A stretch of DNA of 64,000 nucleotides, taken from NCBI RefSeq assembly GCF_034190915.1, contig NW_026947502.1:32766785-32830784 (forward strand), given 5' to 3'. The notes beneath the pieces are model-generated. The model was not told the origin of the DNA. It made no database searches and saw only the letters and a program-made list of their open reading frames with translations. Source of the DNA: Cavia porcellus. Its lineage: Eukaryota; Chordata; Mammalia; Rodentia; Caviidae. Each line of letters starts with the position of its first letter. The first letter of the stretch is position 1. Position numbers and translations under genes: made by a program. Shown here piece by piece: positions 53,391 through 64,000 of this stretch.

Positions 53391-54289
53391 TTTTTTTAAA
53401 TCTAAAGAGTAGCTTATAGTCAAATTTATGAAAACAGCACATTAGAATAATTACATTTTATAGCATTTAAAATATATGTCAGCTAAAAGGTAATAAAATT
53501 GTATCATTTGGCATATGTATAAAGTAGAATAGAATAAAAATTAATCTCAGTAATGAATTAAAGCAACAAGTAGATGTTGGCTGGAAAAAGCATGATAAAG
53601 AGGTGTATCTGACTGACATTTCTTAGTGTATTAAGATCTGGTTAGTCTAATAAACGGTGGAATGCAAATCAGTAGGCTTGTTATTGGTCTACTGAAATTC
53701 ATCCTTTGAAGAACTGTAAGAAATCAGTGAAAAACATCAAATGTATCCATCAGAGTATAAATAATTTTTTATGTTTTGTGGTTGTTATTTAAGAAAAGTG
53801 ATTATAGAACTGGCTGGATTCAGAGGGTGAAATTCAGAATAAGGTTACTAGATAGTTCAACAAGCCACATCTAAATTACAGATAGAGGATACGCTATTTT
53901 GTATTTTTCATAATACTTGGGAGTAAGCATCCTTCTGAGATACTAAATAATAGGTAAATCTTCAAACTTGAAATCCACTGTCAGAATAAGATTTGGGGCC
54001 ACCTTCCAAAATGGCATACGGCATATTATCTGAGGGGTACCTGTGTGGAACAGCTCCTTCTCCATCCAGTGTCCTTTTTCAGGAAAAGGTTTATATAAAA
54101 ATAAAATCCTATTCAAGCAGACAAAGTCTTATGTTATAGAGAACATTTAGTATACTAGTTTAGATCCATTTCAGTTTTTCCTTCCTTTTTCCTGCCCCCT
54201 CTCCCTCCTTTTTTAGTACTTTGAGTTGAACTCAGAGTGGGCTTGAATTTGGAATCTGACTGATCCATTTTCTTTTCTTTTCTTTTCTT

Positions 54290-54430
54290 TCTTTTGGTGA
54301 TACAAGGCATTGAACCTAAGGCTTGGTGCATGCTTTGTTTACTCTCTTTAAGTTCCCAGACTGGGTTCGACCTTGTGACCCTTCTGCCTCACGATCCCCG
54401 ACAGCAATGATTATAGGCCTGCATCGCCAC
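54290..54430 (-). repeat. Degenerate B1+ID remnant
   Basis: GTGATACAAGGCATTGAACC (ID-like) then CTGGGTTCGACCTTGTGACC and ATGATTATAGGCCTGCATCG (B1-like). Confidence 0.5.
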
Positions 54431-56048
54431 ATTGGAGTTCCTTGTTGTTCTAGTCATTTAGTTAACAGTGCTTTGGATCGTTGTCACCTTTCTCACTTAA
54501 ATACATTAATATCCTTTTTACTTCCTCCGAAGGAAGATTCTTCTGATAATCATTGAACTCAGCCTCCAGTGGTGCCTTACGTTTTAGACTTACTTACTTT
54601 AAAGACATCAGAGTCCTTCTTTGTCTTACTAGTTACATCTTTTCTTGATCTCTGGGGTCTGAATATATATGTGTCCTCAGAACCATCAGCTAGATAAGCA
54701 AGAATCTTTCAAGGTAGTAGAAAGTCTGATGGTTTTTGAAATGTTTAGTGATTTGCATAGGAAGGAGTTTTCCTAAGTGGTAGTTTTTAGATTTTTTTTA
54801 GATAGTAACTAGGCAGCTTTTGGGAAGATAATTTCCAGCTTGATACCTGCTTTTCCCAGAGTAGCAGCATTTTCTTTATTGAAACAGGTAAAATTCTTGA
54901 AGGTTTTTCTTATCACAAAATATGCATGTATGGAAAGTAAAAATTCAAGGCATTTTTTTTCCCTTGTGGAAACAAAAGAATTTACATGTGTGAAACTTGC
55001 AAAATCTCTTGGAATCCACTGGATTACAGTTTACTATATCCTGATAACATGAGGTAACGGTATTTATCAAGCCTTTGTTGTACCAGATTACTCACAAAAG
55101 AAATGTATCTCCCCAGTTGGGGCTGCTCAGAGGCAGACCTTTTACCTAGATGCTGGAGGCCCTGCATTCTGTCCCTACTGACCACAGTGATGGGCTGGGG
55201 GAAGACCTTCTATAGTTCCTAAAATACGCCTGTGTTATGATTGAAATGACATGCTAAAATTTGATAGTATACCACAACCAATGAAAGTATTTACACAATG
55301 ATATTTTTTGGTAGTGGAGGATTTTTAGGTATGAATACATGCTGTAAGATTGCTGGCAGCAGTTGCTATGAAATAAGTGAGGAGTTACTTCATTATAAAG
55401 ATCTAGTTCTAGAGCAGGGTTCTTTGATCCTTCATGGCAGAGTGAAACAAAGTTATGTGATTCTTGTCTAAACATCTCAGTTCTTAAAATTACCATAAGC
55501 CATTATCCTTTAAGGATTTATTTAAAGTTGCTATATTTAAAATGTTAAAAATTTTGTGTACAGTAGATTTCTCTCCCATCAATAGCACCTTTTTAAATAC
55601 TAGCTGGTGTTAGCTAAACTCCTATTAGGCCAAAGAATCCCACATTTCTAATAAATAAATACATTAGTATCAGATTGTCCCATTTAATACTATTGGAGAT
55701 GTGGCTTGTTGTACTGATAAAAGTATTTTAACTGTAGGGACTCTTGGTAATGGTTGGCGGAGTGGTATTCATTTTGACCTGGTTGAAAATTCATTTATTT
55801 TAAATTCGGATAGGATTGTAATTATGAAATCTGAATGTGTGTAACTACCCACATTCTCTTTTAACAGAATATTTTATGTGCAAATGATAAAACACCAAAT
55901 TGATGGCTGCACTCTTGGTCTGCTTATTTGTACTTGTTCTGCTTCTGTTTATGTTGTAGAAAATGAAATTCTAGTAACATGCTTCAGTTCTATTATCTTT
56001 TTTGATACTTACAAAAATGTATTAGGTTTTACTATATTGTGCTTTTCA

Positions 56049-56056
56049 AAGCCATA
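56049..56056 (+). promoter_or_regulatory. Candidate miR-135 seed site in the 3' UTR (8-mer)
   Basis: AAGCCATA is the 8-mer complement of the miR-135 seed. A second 7-mer AAGCCAT lies at 55497-55503. miR-135 is reported to repress Smad5 in osteogenic cells. The site is about 50 nt before the proximal poly(A) signal, so both poly(A) forms would carry it. Confidence 0.45.
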
Positions 56057-56102
56057 ACTCTAAGAAATTTGTTGTTACATTTTGTTTGCTAAATTTTATT
56101 TT

Positions 56103-56108
56103 AATAAA
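56103..56108 (+). terminator. SMAD5: Proximal strong poly(A) signal, AATAAA
   Basis: AATAAA followed about 25-40 nt later by a GT-rich stretch (TGTGTCATATTTATTTGTGG). It would give a 3' UTR of about 5.36 kb. Confidence 0.55.
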
Positions 56109-56499
56109 CCTCAAAATCTTCTCACTGTGTCATATTTATTTGTGGTACTTTGATCTGATTTACGTTTTATTAAGTGGAGTCATAAAAGAGGCATAAAATT
56201 ATCAGTTGCTGCAACCAGCTGAATTATTTTTCCGTGTGCTAGTGATAGAAAATACGATTATACCTTCCCTTCCCCACTGAGCTCAAAATAATCAGATATA
56301 TCAGAACAATCACTCTCCCTTGTAAGCTAGCTTTTCTTTCTTTCTTTTTTTTTTTGAAAGGATGATTTGGGCCTACAGCCTTGGTTTTTCTGAGTTTAAC
56401 CACTCCTTTTCCTTCTCCAGATTTCACTGTCTGTAAATGAGGGGGCTTCATAAGATAATTGGGAAACATAATAGGCAGATTGCATGTAGGATAGCTGGC

Positions 56500-56660
56500 T
56501 GCGGCATCTGCCTGCCTACATTTGAGTCCTGGTCTTTGTAGCTCCGTGCTGTTAGGCACAGTCTGTGCCTCAGTTAACTCACCTATAAAAGTGACTTCGT
56601 AGAACGTGAAATGAAGTAATACAAGTCAAGTATTAGAACAGTACAAAATAACTCATACTT
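56500..56660 (+). repeat. MIR SINE remnant
   Basis: GTGCCTCAGTTAACTCACC, AGTATTAGAACAGTACAAAA in sense MIR order, in the SMAD5 3' UTR between the two poly(A) signals. Confidence 0.6.
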
Positions 56661-57381
56661 CAGGTTATCATTCTCTTACATTTCTGTTGCTTACATGATT
56701 CAGAGTAATGATTTATGATGCTCCTTGATCTTGGTATATCAACCCTTGATTATCTACTTGCGAATTAGGTGTGCTTTTCTTTTTTATCCTTTTTTCCTTT
56801 TTTTTTTAAATATAAATCACAGGCTAGCTTTTTATCAGCCTTGTATGGTATACACTTCCACAATACCCTTTATATTACATATAACAAAAGCAGAAAAGCC
56901 CAAACTAAACAGCTTCACCTAAAAGAGTAAATACAAAGTTCTTCAAAGCCTTCCTCAAGAATTTGTAGCTCTATTACTTCTCATGTGATTTATTTGAAAG
57001 TATTGCAGTAGCTGTTGTAGAAGCATATTTTTTCTGTATAATACTTTTTCTGGCAAAAGATTTCAGTGAACAGAAAGTTGTTGACTTTTTTCAGATGTAT
57101 GATAATTTTCAAATTGATGTAGCCGAAACAGTTAAAAATGATGAAGTGGTGACACTCAATGGCTAATACTCTCTGTTACAGCAGTTTTTGTATAGTTCAT
57201 ATTTTCTAAACATATAAAAGAAAGCTTTCAGCAGGCTGGGCAGTGCTTGTCAAAAAGTGACTAGAGCTCTGTATAGAATATAGAATTGAAAAGACGTTTT
57301 TCAAAACCCCTCTTCCACCTCATCACTGAACATTTAAAATATTACTGTGATTTTTGTTGTTGAATTTGTAATCCTATCTTT

Positions 57382-57387
57382 AATAAA
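57382..57387 (+). terminator. SMAD5: Distal strong poly(A) signal, AATAAA
   Basis: AATAAA followed about 15 nt later by GTGTGTTTTTTAA, a typical GT/T-rich downstream element. Sequence after this point becomes intergenic in character. It would give a 3' UTR of about 6.6 kb. Confidence 0.6.
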
Positions 57388-57409
57388 CATTCTGCAAAAA
57401 AAGTGTGTT

Positions 57410-58425
57410 TTTTAATCATAAAGCATTGTTTTGTTTTTGATTGTATTTTAAGGATTAAAGAAGTGAGGCTGAAGGAGCTGTTGGCAGTTTGGTTAAACAG
57501 CTCCAATTTAGTGTTGATTGGGAGACGGGAAGGGGAACTTTAAGTGGGTGATTGATTATTTTATGATCCTTGCAGAGATTATAAGAACCTTGTAGTTTAA
57601 TTTTATTTCCCTGGTTTAGGCAATAAAAAACTCTTCGTGTTCTTCCCTGTGTGAGGGATAGGTCTTCCATTGCACTTGGGTCCCCTGCAGGGAGTGTCTG
57701 AGAAAAAGAACACATGACTTAATGTGTGTCACAGACAAATATGTGTCCTATATTTTGCATTTCAGATTAAAATACTAATATTGCTGAATTGTGCTGAGTG
57801 TGTGAAGATAGGAGGAGAGCGAGTTAGGGGAGAGATGTCAAAGGAAGAAAAGAACAGGGCTCTGCAGGGCTCTGGATGGTTGTGACAGGTTTTGCCCAGT
57901 TTTTAGTTTTGTCAACATTGTTTCAAAAACAATTACTGGAAGCATTCCCTGATTACCTTTTCTTTATATAAATTGTGAAATGTGGTTTCATTAACTTAGA
58001 ATTGTTTAAACCAGCTTGGTGATGTCAGTGAATGTGAAGATGAATGAATCAGAGTAATAATAGGTAAATAGTAAAGGCTGAAGATACGCTGTTCATATGT
58101 TCAGATGCTGTTCGTATCCTTGTCTAATAAACCGCTTGAAGTTTGCAGATCTCACACTTCTGTCCTCCTTTAATTATAGAATGTCTATGGTCAGCTGGAT
58201 TCTGTATTTCCCACCATCCTTTTCAGCTAGGCATGGTCATGTGACTAAATTCTAACTAATGAGGTATAAGCAGAAATAATACATGCCGTTGGAAGAACAG
58301 TGCTCCCACTCCTTTTTCTTGCTCAGAATGCATATACTTGAGTAGCCACTTTCAAGTAGACATGGAAGCCAAGGGATAAAGATTGTAGAGCTGTGCCACC
58401 CCTGGAAGGTGACAATGGAAACAGC
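57410..58425. other. Intergenic DNA, no gene recognised
   Basis: Mostly unassigned. About 58157-58420 looks like an ancient interspersed repeat that continues after the B1 at 58428, but I cannot name it. Confidence 0.4.
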
Positions 58426-58427
58426 CC

Positions 58428-58540
58428 TGTTGGGCGTGGTGGTGCACATGTGTAATCCCAGCACATGGGAGACTGAGGTGGGAGGATCACACAAATTCAA
58501 GGCCAGCATGAAATACAAAGCAGAACTGTCTGAGTAAATA
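58428..58540 (+). mobile_element. B1 SINE
   Basis: GTTGGGCGTGGTGGTGCACA, GTGTAATCCCAGCACATGGG, AGACTGAGGTGGGAGGATC, then a truncated right end. Confidence 0.88.
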
Positions 58541-58879
58541 AGATAACAAATATAAAAATAACCCCTTGCCATCCATCCTGGTAGGGGGTGTCTTTGTTAT
58601 AACTACTTGAGTAACCTTGATGTTGTTACCTGGTTACTCAATTACTCTCAGCAAACCTGTATTTAGTGCTTATTCAGTTGAGCTTCTGGTACCTGTGGTC
58701 ATAGTTAACTGCCCTCAGGAAAAGCAAAACTAAAACAGGATTAAGTTCCTACCTGTCTAGGTGTTAATCTGATTTGTAGTGGAGAAGCAGGAACCGAGAA
58801 TGAGGGAAACGAAAATACATGTTCTGCTCCTGTATTTCCGAATATATTTTTGTCTAACCCTAAGTAGTAGCATATTGTT

Positions 58880-59200
58880 CATTTATTCAACCAATAATTG
58901 AGAGCTGTTGAAGTCATACTGAGGATTAAAATAATTATTTCCTTCATAGATCTTCATTCTAGTTAGTGGGATCAACCAAGCAAGGTAAATGTACAGTGTG
59001 TTTACTGGTAACTTCTAAGAAGGAAAAGCAGAAGGTAATGTCAGAATGGGAAATGGAGAGGAGTTACAATATTTATGTAGTAGGGAATATGTCATTGAGA
59101 AACTAATCTAAATTCAAGAAAAGGCAAAGAAGTCAGTAGTGGAAGTAGATGAAACAGTCTTAAGGCCACTGAGAGGGCTTGTGAATGATACTGTGAAGAT
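58880..59200 (-). repeat. L2-like remnant
   Basis: TTCATTTATTCAACCAATAATTG-type start and ATCTTCATTCTAGTTAGTGG match the antisense L2 end. Confidence 0.5.
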
Positions 59201-59423
59201 TGCGCTTTCCTATAGGAAAAGGAATACTTCGAGCAGAAGTTCTTTAGTTTCTGGTGTTACGCAGCTGGAGCAGGACATGTGAGTTGCTAACAACTTTGTG
59301 GATCACTATCCCTGGGAGACTGACTGATCAGTAAGACAGAGTCCAATTTAATGTTTCATCTGTTACAAGTTTAGTGTAAGGTGGAAAATCAAAGGAGACT
59401 TGTTCAGATAATGAATAGATAGG

Positions 59424-59545
59424 CAGGCGTGGTGGCACGCATGTACCTGTAATCCCAGTATTTGGGAGGCCGAGGGAGGAGAATTGGGGGAGTTCAAGAC
59501 CAGCCTGAACTACGTAACAAGGCCCTGTGTCAAAATCAAAAGAAT
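59424..59545 (+). mobile_element. B1 SINE
   Basis: AGGCAGGCGTGGTGGCACGC, GTAATCCCAGTATTTGGGAG, AGTTCAAGACCAGCCTGAAC, CAAGGCCCTGTGTCAAAATC. Confidence 0.93.
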
Positions 59546-59599
59546 AAACAGGTAAATGTACCTTAACTTCTACTTTGTTTTTCCATTATATACTGCAAA

Positions 59600-60130
59600 T
59601 ACTGTTGTATGCCTCTTTTGTGTTTGTAAACTGTGCTACACACTGAGGAAATGCAGAATGAAAAGGTGTCCCTGACCTCATACAAGTTAAGTTTTAGTAT
59701 GGAAAACGGACATTAGGCTATTAATTATGCAGCAACTTAATAGCTGTGTTTAAGAAGATGATTTGAGACTGCTAGGGAATACAGTTGTTCTCTGCAGGCT
59801 CAGGAAAGTCCTTTTTGAGAAAGATTTTCATGAAGGATGAAAGCAATAATCAGAGGAAAAAGAAAACTGTGTAAGTAGAGGGGTTAAAAAGACATCATGA
59901 GCAGAACCTGGAGTGAAAGAGGAATGTGGGCATATGAGGAGAGTGGGATCAGGAGATTCTGGGCTTTGTAGGTCAAAGTTAGGATTTTGCTTTTAGTCTG
60001 AGCGAGGAGAAGCCATTTAGAGTGTACGCTGGGGCTGTAGGCGGATGTGTGTGTTCTGATTGGAGAAAGGCAAAAGTGAGTGGGAATTTGAGATGGAGTA
60101 TCCACAGTGGAGGTGACTTGATGGAGTAGA
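59600..60130 (-). repeat. L2-associated ancient repeat
   Basis: GTGTCCCTGACCTCATACAAG, GAACCTGGAGTGAAAGAGG, GGGCTTTGTAGGTCAAAGTT, GAGGAGAAGCCATTTAGAG in the usual order of this family (compare 26290-27000). Confidence 0.55.
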
Positions 60131-60559
60131 GTGGAACCTAAGAAATGCTATTCTGCATATAGAAGGATGAAGAGTTTGGGGTCAAAAATGACTAGATGCT
60201 TTTTTTGTTTTTCTACAAAATTTGGACAGCCATATGCTGATACAATGTATCGAAATCGAGAAATTGAAAGAATATCTAATCAGAAAAAGGATGAGTGTTA
60301 GATTTGCTGAGTTTGTGGCTTGCTGTGAGATTCCAGAGTTACTGGGTGGGCTCAGAGATGCTGTGGAAAAGCCGCTGGAGCCAAGAAAGTGCTTTGCACC
60401 CTAACTTTGGGTGTACCTACTGGGGAGTAACAGACCTCTGTAAGCAGCGTATCCCTGACATAACAGCATATCCCTGACAAGGAGACTGCTGGTCAGTGTT
60501 GGAAAGTAGTTGCTGTTTGTACCATTGCAAGCACTTCCAAAATGTTTTCCTGGTTAACC

Positions 60560-60770
60560 ATAATGATAGCTCACATTTAGAGCCCTTCCACATTTCAAAC
60601 ATGAGCTGCACACTTCTATCTACAGTGTCTCATTCGAATTTGAAGATCCTGTGAGGCAGGTACTACCCATTTTACAGATGAGAAAATAGGCTATTGAAAA
60701 TTCAGAAGTGTGATCCAGGCTTGAGGTAATCAAGCACGGTCACCGGGCTCCAGGACTCAGCATTTTTGTC
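60560..60770 (-). repeat. MIR SINE, fairly complete
   Basis: AATGATAGCTCACATTTAGAG, GGCAGGTACTACCCATTTTA, CAGATGAGAAAATAGGC, then a tRNA-like end near CACCGGGCTCCAGGACTC: antisense MIR. Confidence 0.75.
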
Positions 60771-61020
60771 ACCACTCTTTCCTCTCCCTGCAACCCTTGC
60801 CCTGTGTTGAAATCTCTTCTTAAACCTCTTGCCTGCTCACCATGGCTGGTTATAACACAGGAGCCCGCACATCTTTGATATGTACTGTATTCCTGTTTTT
60901 AGCTTGCCGTGTTCAGCTCTCTAAAGGTAATTTTGAGAAGCTCGGAATTGGTAGGACAGCAAAGGACAGGAGGATGCATGTGTACACATCACCTCCCCAG
61001 ATGGCCATCTGTCTTACCTT

Positions 61021-61330
61021 TGGTTACCATAAGAAAATACTGTACATTAAGTGGCTTAAACAACAGAAGTTTATTTTCTCACAGTTGGAAAGCTGAAAGT
61101 ACATGATTAAGGTTGGTTCCGTTTCTGCAGAGGGCTGTCTTCCAGCCTTGTAGATGAGCAACACCTTGCTTAGCCTTTTTTCAGTTCCTGGAGAGAACAT
61201 GAGCTCTGGGGGTTCAGAGGATCAAGATCCTACCCATGACTTCATGTAACCTTAATTCCTTACTCCAAATACAGCTATTCTGAGAGTCTAGGTTCAACAT
61301 ACATTGTTGGACATATATTCATTGAGTCCA
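61021..61330 (-). repeat. MaLR-type LTR remnant
   Basis: AAGTGGCTTAAACAACAGAAG, GTTTATTTTCTCACAGTTGG, ACTCCAAATACAGCTATTCTG, AGGTTCAACATACATTG: antisense MST/MLT-type LTR, well ordered. Confidence 0.7.
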
Positions 61331-61960
61331 TGACACCGTTCGATTGTATAACATTGGCGCTAACTTACTCTGTGTATTAGCAGAGGGCAGACATGAACTT
61401 GGCCATATCCCTTCAACCGAGGGAGAATCTGAGGCAGGATCCAAAGTGAGAAAGACCCTGTAACTTCTTGGCTTTTTCAGTGTTATCCTGAAAAGGGGAA
61501 TGATGTTGTTTAGGGTCACAGTGCCAACAAATAATAGTCTCATGGGCCCGGCTTGCTTTCTAGGATGCAGGTTTATATAAGCCCAATTACCCAGGAATTT
61601 ATTCCAGAAGGATCTATCTGAAGTGGCAAGTTTTGGTTTAGGTGGCAGAGGCTACTGTAACTGCACAGAGACATCAGAAAGATACTCTCCAAGCTGTGTC
61701 CATCCATCTACACATTTTTTGTTTCTAATACCATTGATTCCTTGCACCAGGGTTTCATTAAGGGACTCTAAGAGTCTCCTCAACCCCTGTGGCTCTAGCT
61801 GTGAGGATTTAGGAACTTCAAAGCCAGTCATTCACTCATGTTCTTCCCTGAAGAAACCAGCCCCTACATGTGTTTGTGATTATAGAAGTCAGTGGCCCCA
61901 GTAAAGAGCACATGGATCTGCATCTGTCAGCTCTGCTGCCTGAAGCCTTCAGCAGAGTTA

Positions 61961-62120
61961 AAGTAATAGATATCATTTAGGTGCCCACTTTGTGCAAGCA
62001 TTGGGCTAGCTGGTTACATTGGTTATACTAATATTCAGCCTTGGAGAGCCAGGGCACAGACTAAGGTTATAATTCACGCAAGGTAACATATTTCTCAAAA
62101 GGAGTTGGAATTTCAAACCA
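61961..62120 (-). repeat. MIR SINE remnant
   Basis: AGATATCATTTAGGTGCCCAC, TTTGTGCAAGCATTGGGCTAG, AACATATTTCTCAAAAGG: antisense MIR. Confidence 0.6.
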
Positions 62121-62852
62121 GACCACCCAGAGGTGTGCTAGAGGTGTGCTGTGCCCTTGCCTTGGTCTCCTGCTTTTCACAACTCTCCAATCAAGGCTGA
62201 AGGGGCTTTTAATTCAGCAGCATACAGTTTTAGGGGTTCAGATTTAGCACTTTTATTCCTAGTTAGTCCTCTGTGCAGCTAAGGGTCATGCAAAATAACC
62301 AAGTTACCTTCACTGTGGACCAGATTAGTTTGACCACATTTCCGAAGCCTAAGCTGAAATGCTCTCTGGTGCCTAGAAGGTGGGAATCTTGGAGAGTGGC
62401 TGAGGAGACATGACTGCCTGCGGAATAATTCAGTGTCTGATAAACATTATAAATGTTGCAAAACTTCCTAGCTATATATTTTAGCCAGGGGCAAGAGTCA
62501 TTATCTTGCTTCAGATTCTCAAATAATCTGTCAAATTCTTTTCCAGTCAAAATGTCTTTAAACTCTACTGTACCTTTGATCCAGGAGATTCCTGGAAGGA
62601 TTTTTTTATTGTTCCCTCTCCACCCCCCCCCCACATTACTAAGGAATAAACCCACAGTTTGCTGTATGCTAGGCTAGTATTTTCATCCCACCTGAAACTC
62701 TTAAGCTCCTGCACAAAAAAGATTCTCTGGATGTGCATTAATTTTGAAAATGATCAATGGTATTGCAAACTTCTCTATTTCTTCTCAAGTTTGAAACTCC
62801 TCTAACAGGATTTAAAAATTTATTAATTTATTTTTTCTTTCTTTTCCTGTAG
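62121..62852. other. Intergenic DNA, no gene recognised
   Basis: Contains a C-rich run near 62622-62634 and an open minus-strand frame (62263-62655) with no family I recognise. It ends in the pyrimidine tract before 62853. Confidence 0.4.
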
Positions 62853-62985
62853 GATTTTCCAAGGCTGGCTTCTGCCTACTTAGAAGGAAATACTATGCAG
62901 CTGCCCCACTGTCCCATCCTGGATGAGTCTGGTCCAGGATGGCTCTCCTGAGGCTTGAGACCTAATAAAGTTTCTGAGAGAGAAA
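62853..62985 (+). other. Candidate terminal exon of an unknown transcript
   Basis: A strong acceptor-like site (TTTTTTCTTTCTTTTCCTGTAG, AG at 62851-62852) is followed after 112 bp by AATAAA (62964-62969). The piece between has no repeat. No coding frame or partner exon is evident; it could be chance. Confidence 0.3.
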
Positions 62986-63479
62986 GGGCAGACAGGTGGG
63001 AGGGAGAAACTGCCCAGCAGAGAGTCTAGTGGAGTCAGTCCTGTTACCTAGAATTCTTTCCGCAGGATAGGTAGCAATTTTCCCTGGATTCAGCTCTGAA
63101 AAAACTTTGCAGAGTAAGTAATTGGCCCTGAGGAAAGCTAGAAAGGAGGAGGCGACATCAAACTGACCTGGGCCAGCCACAGCGAGCGGGGAGGAGGCCC
63201 TTGCAGCTTGGCTCTCTTCCTGCTTCCCTCTACCTCTCTTAATCCTCTTTTCCAAGAGTTGCAAGCAGTGACCAATTTTCTCAACGCTGGATCTAATTCG
63301 TTGAGTTTTTAATGTGGAAATGTGATCCCTGAAGAAGTGAGACAAGGATTCCGTCTGCAGCGCCCTGTAGGTGCCCCTCCACCGGGCGCCCCTCCTCTTC
63401 TGCCCAACAAAGGAATTAGGTAGTTCAGTCATTTTACTGGGTGAGGTGGTCTCCGAGTGCCATCATTCCAAGGTCCAGC

Positions 63480-64000
63480 TGAATTCACGCTCGGATCCTG
63501 GGATCAGTGCCAAGGAGCAAAAGAGGCAGGAGCAGCCACCGGGAGACAACTGAGGAACCAGGCAGTCCGCGCAGGCACCCCCTGGCTAGTTACACGCTGG
63601 TGCTGGCCCCTTTTATGGGCAGCGTAACAAAGTCAGCCGATAGCAGGTAGGGCTCCTGTGCCCGAGTGGACACACGGTCAGTCGGGCTGGTTCCTCGCTG
63701 GACCCACAGTCCTGGGAGGAAAGACTCTGCCAGCGGAGGACCTGGTGATACTGGCAGCGGGACCCCGCGCAGCCAGCACTGCCTCTAGCCCCCTTTATTC
63801 TCCGGTACTGCTCGGGGCTGAAATGGGTCTTTGGGTCAGGCGAAGTGTTCGGGGCCAGCGCCCCTCGGTGCCAAGTGTGCTCTGCCCGGCTCATGGTGGA
63901 GGCTCTGGGCGCCTGGAGGGCTAAACCGGCCGAGTCTTCCAGGGTGCCCGGGTGTCCCTCAGAGAGCGGTCGTGGGGCAGCGCGGCGAAGGCCGAGTGGC
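63480..64000. promoter_or_regulatory. CpG-island edge, possible promoter of an unidentified transcript
   Basis: GC content and CpG density rise sharply towards the right end; by hand I count about 27 CpG in the last 400 bases, against very few elsewhere in the window. The island runs past the window. No TATA box or recognisable coding exon is seen. ORFs on both strands here are expected from low stop-codon density in GC-rich DNA. Confidence 0.55.

Larger units (their letters stand above)
50768..57405 (+). other. SMAD5: SMAD5 3' UTR (long form; end inferred)
   Basis: No further splice is needed after the stop. The region is AT-rich single-copy DNA up to two good poly(A) signals, which fits the very long 3' UTR known for mammalian SMAD5. 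It contains three B1 copies at 52905-53390, a degenerate B1/ID at 54290-54430 and a MIR at 56500-56660. ORFs of 60-106 codons inside it show no recognisable protein. The far end depends on which signal is used. Confidence 0.7.

Noticed and set aside
58122..58127. Further distal SMAD5 poly(A) signal AATAAA
   Set aside because: No convincing GT-rich element follows closely, and the signal at 57382 is stronger.
62263..62655. 130-codon minus-strand ORF
   Set aside because: No family recognised; could be an old repeat. Not enough to call a gene.

Overview
This window is vertebrate nuclear DNA from a rodent. Coding sequence is sparse, introns are long with GT..AG junctions, and SINE density is high: 7SL-derived B1 monomers, tRNA-Ala-derived ID elements and B1+ID composites, beside MIR, L2, L1 and MaLR remnants. 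The ID copies share an unusual form (GGCATAAGC..., TGGTACCGATAAAAA tail) that does not look murine. A non-murid rodent, perhaps of the beaver/kangaroo-rat branch, is my guess from memory only.

The one recognisable gene is SMAD5 on the + strand, the BMP-activated R-SMAD. Six coding exons join to an uninterrupted 465-codon reading frame: 32317-32719, 39735-39986, 40931-41050, 45311-45532, 48808-49064 and 50624-50767. The first coding exon also carries at least 168 nt of 5' UTR with three short upstream ORFs. The 3' UTR is long, with strong poly(A) signals at 56103 and 57382 and B1 insertions inside it. MH1 is in exon 1, the PxSP/PPAY linker in exons 2-3, and MH2 with the C-terminal SSVS in exons 4-6.

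Layout: 1-32148 is 5' intronic DNA, with any noncoding leader exon not identified. It contains an L2 (4440-5560), two hAT-type MITEs (8867-8945, 14398-14552), an ORF2-deleted half-L1 with a tandem-repeat 3' end and 11-bp target-site duplications (11087-13957), a structurally near-complete but dead L1 (20075-26247), and an exact 136-bp tandem duplication (28796-29067). 32149 to about 57410 is SMAD5; its fourth coding intron holds a complete LTR-internal-LTR MaLR element (43247-45127). 57410-64000 is intergenic: old repeats, a possible unattached terminal exon (62853 to about 62985), and the edge of a CpG island that runs off the right end.

All L1 pieces lie antisense to SMAD5. No CRISPR array, prokaryotic operon, functional tRNA/rRNA gene or second protein-coding gene could be supported. 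The most unusual items are the half-L1, the MITE pair, the perfect tandem duplication, the uORF-rich SMAD5 leader and the terminal CpG island.
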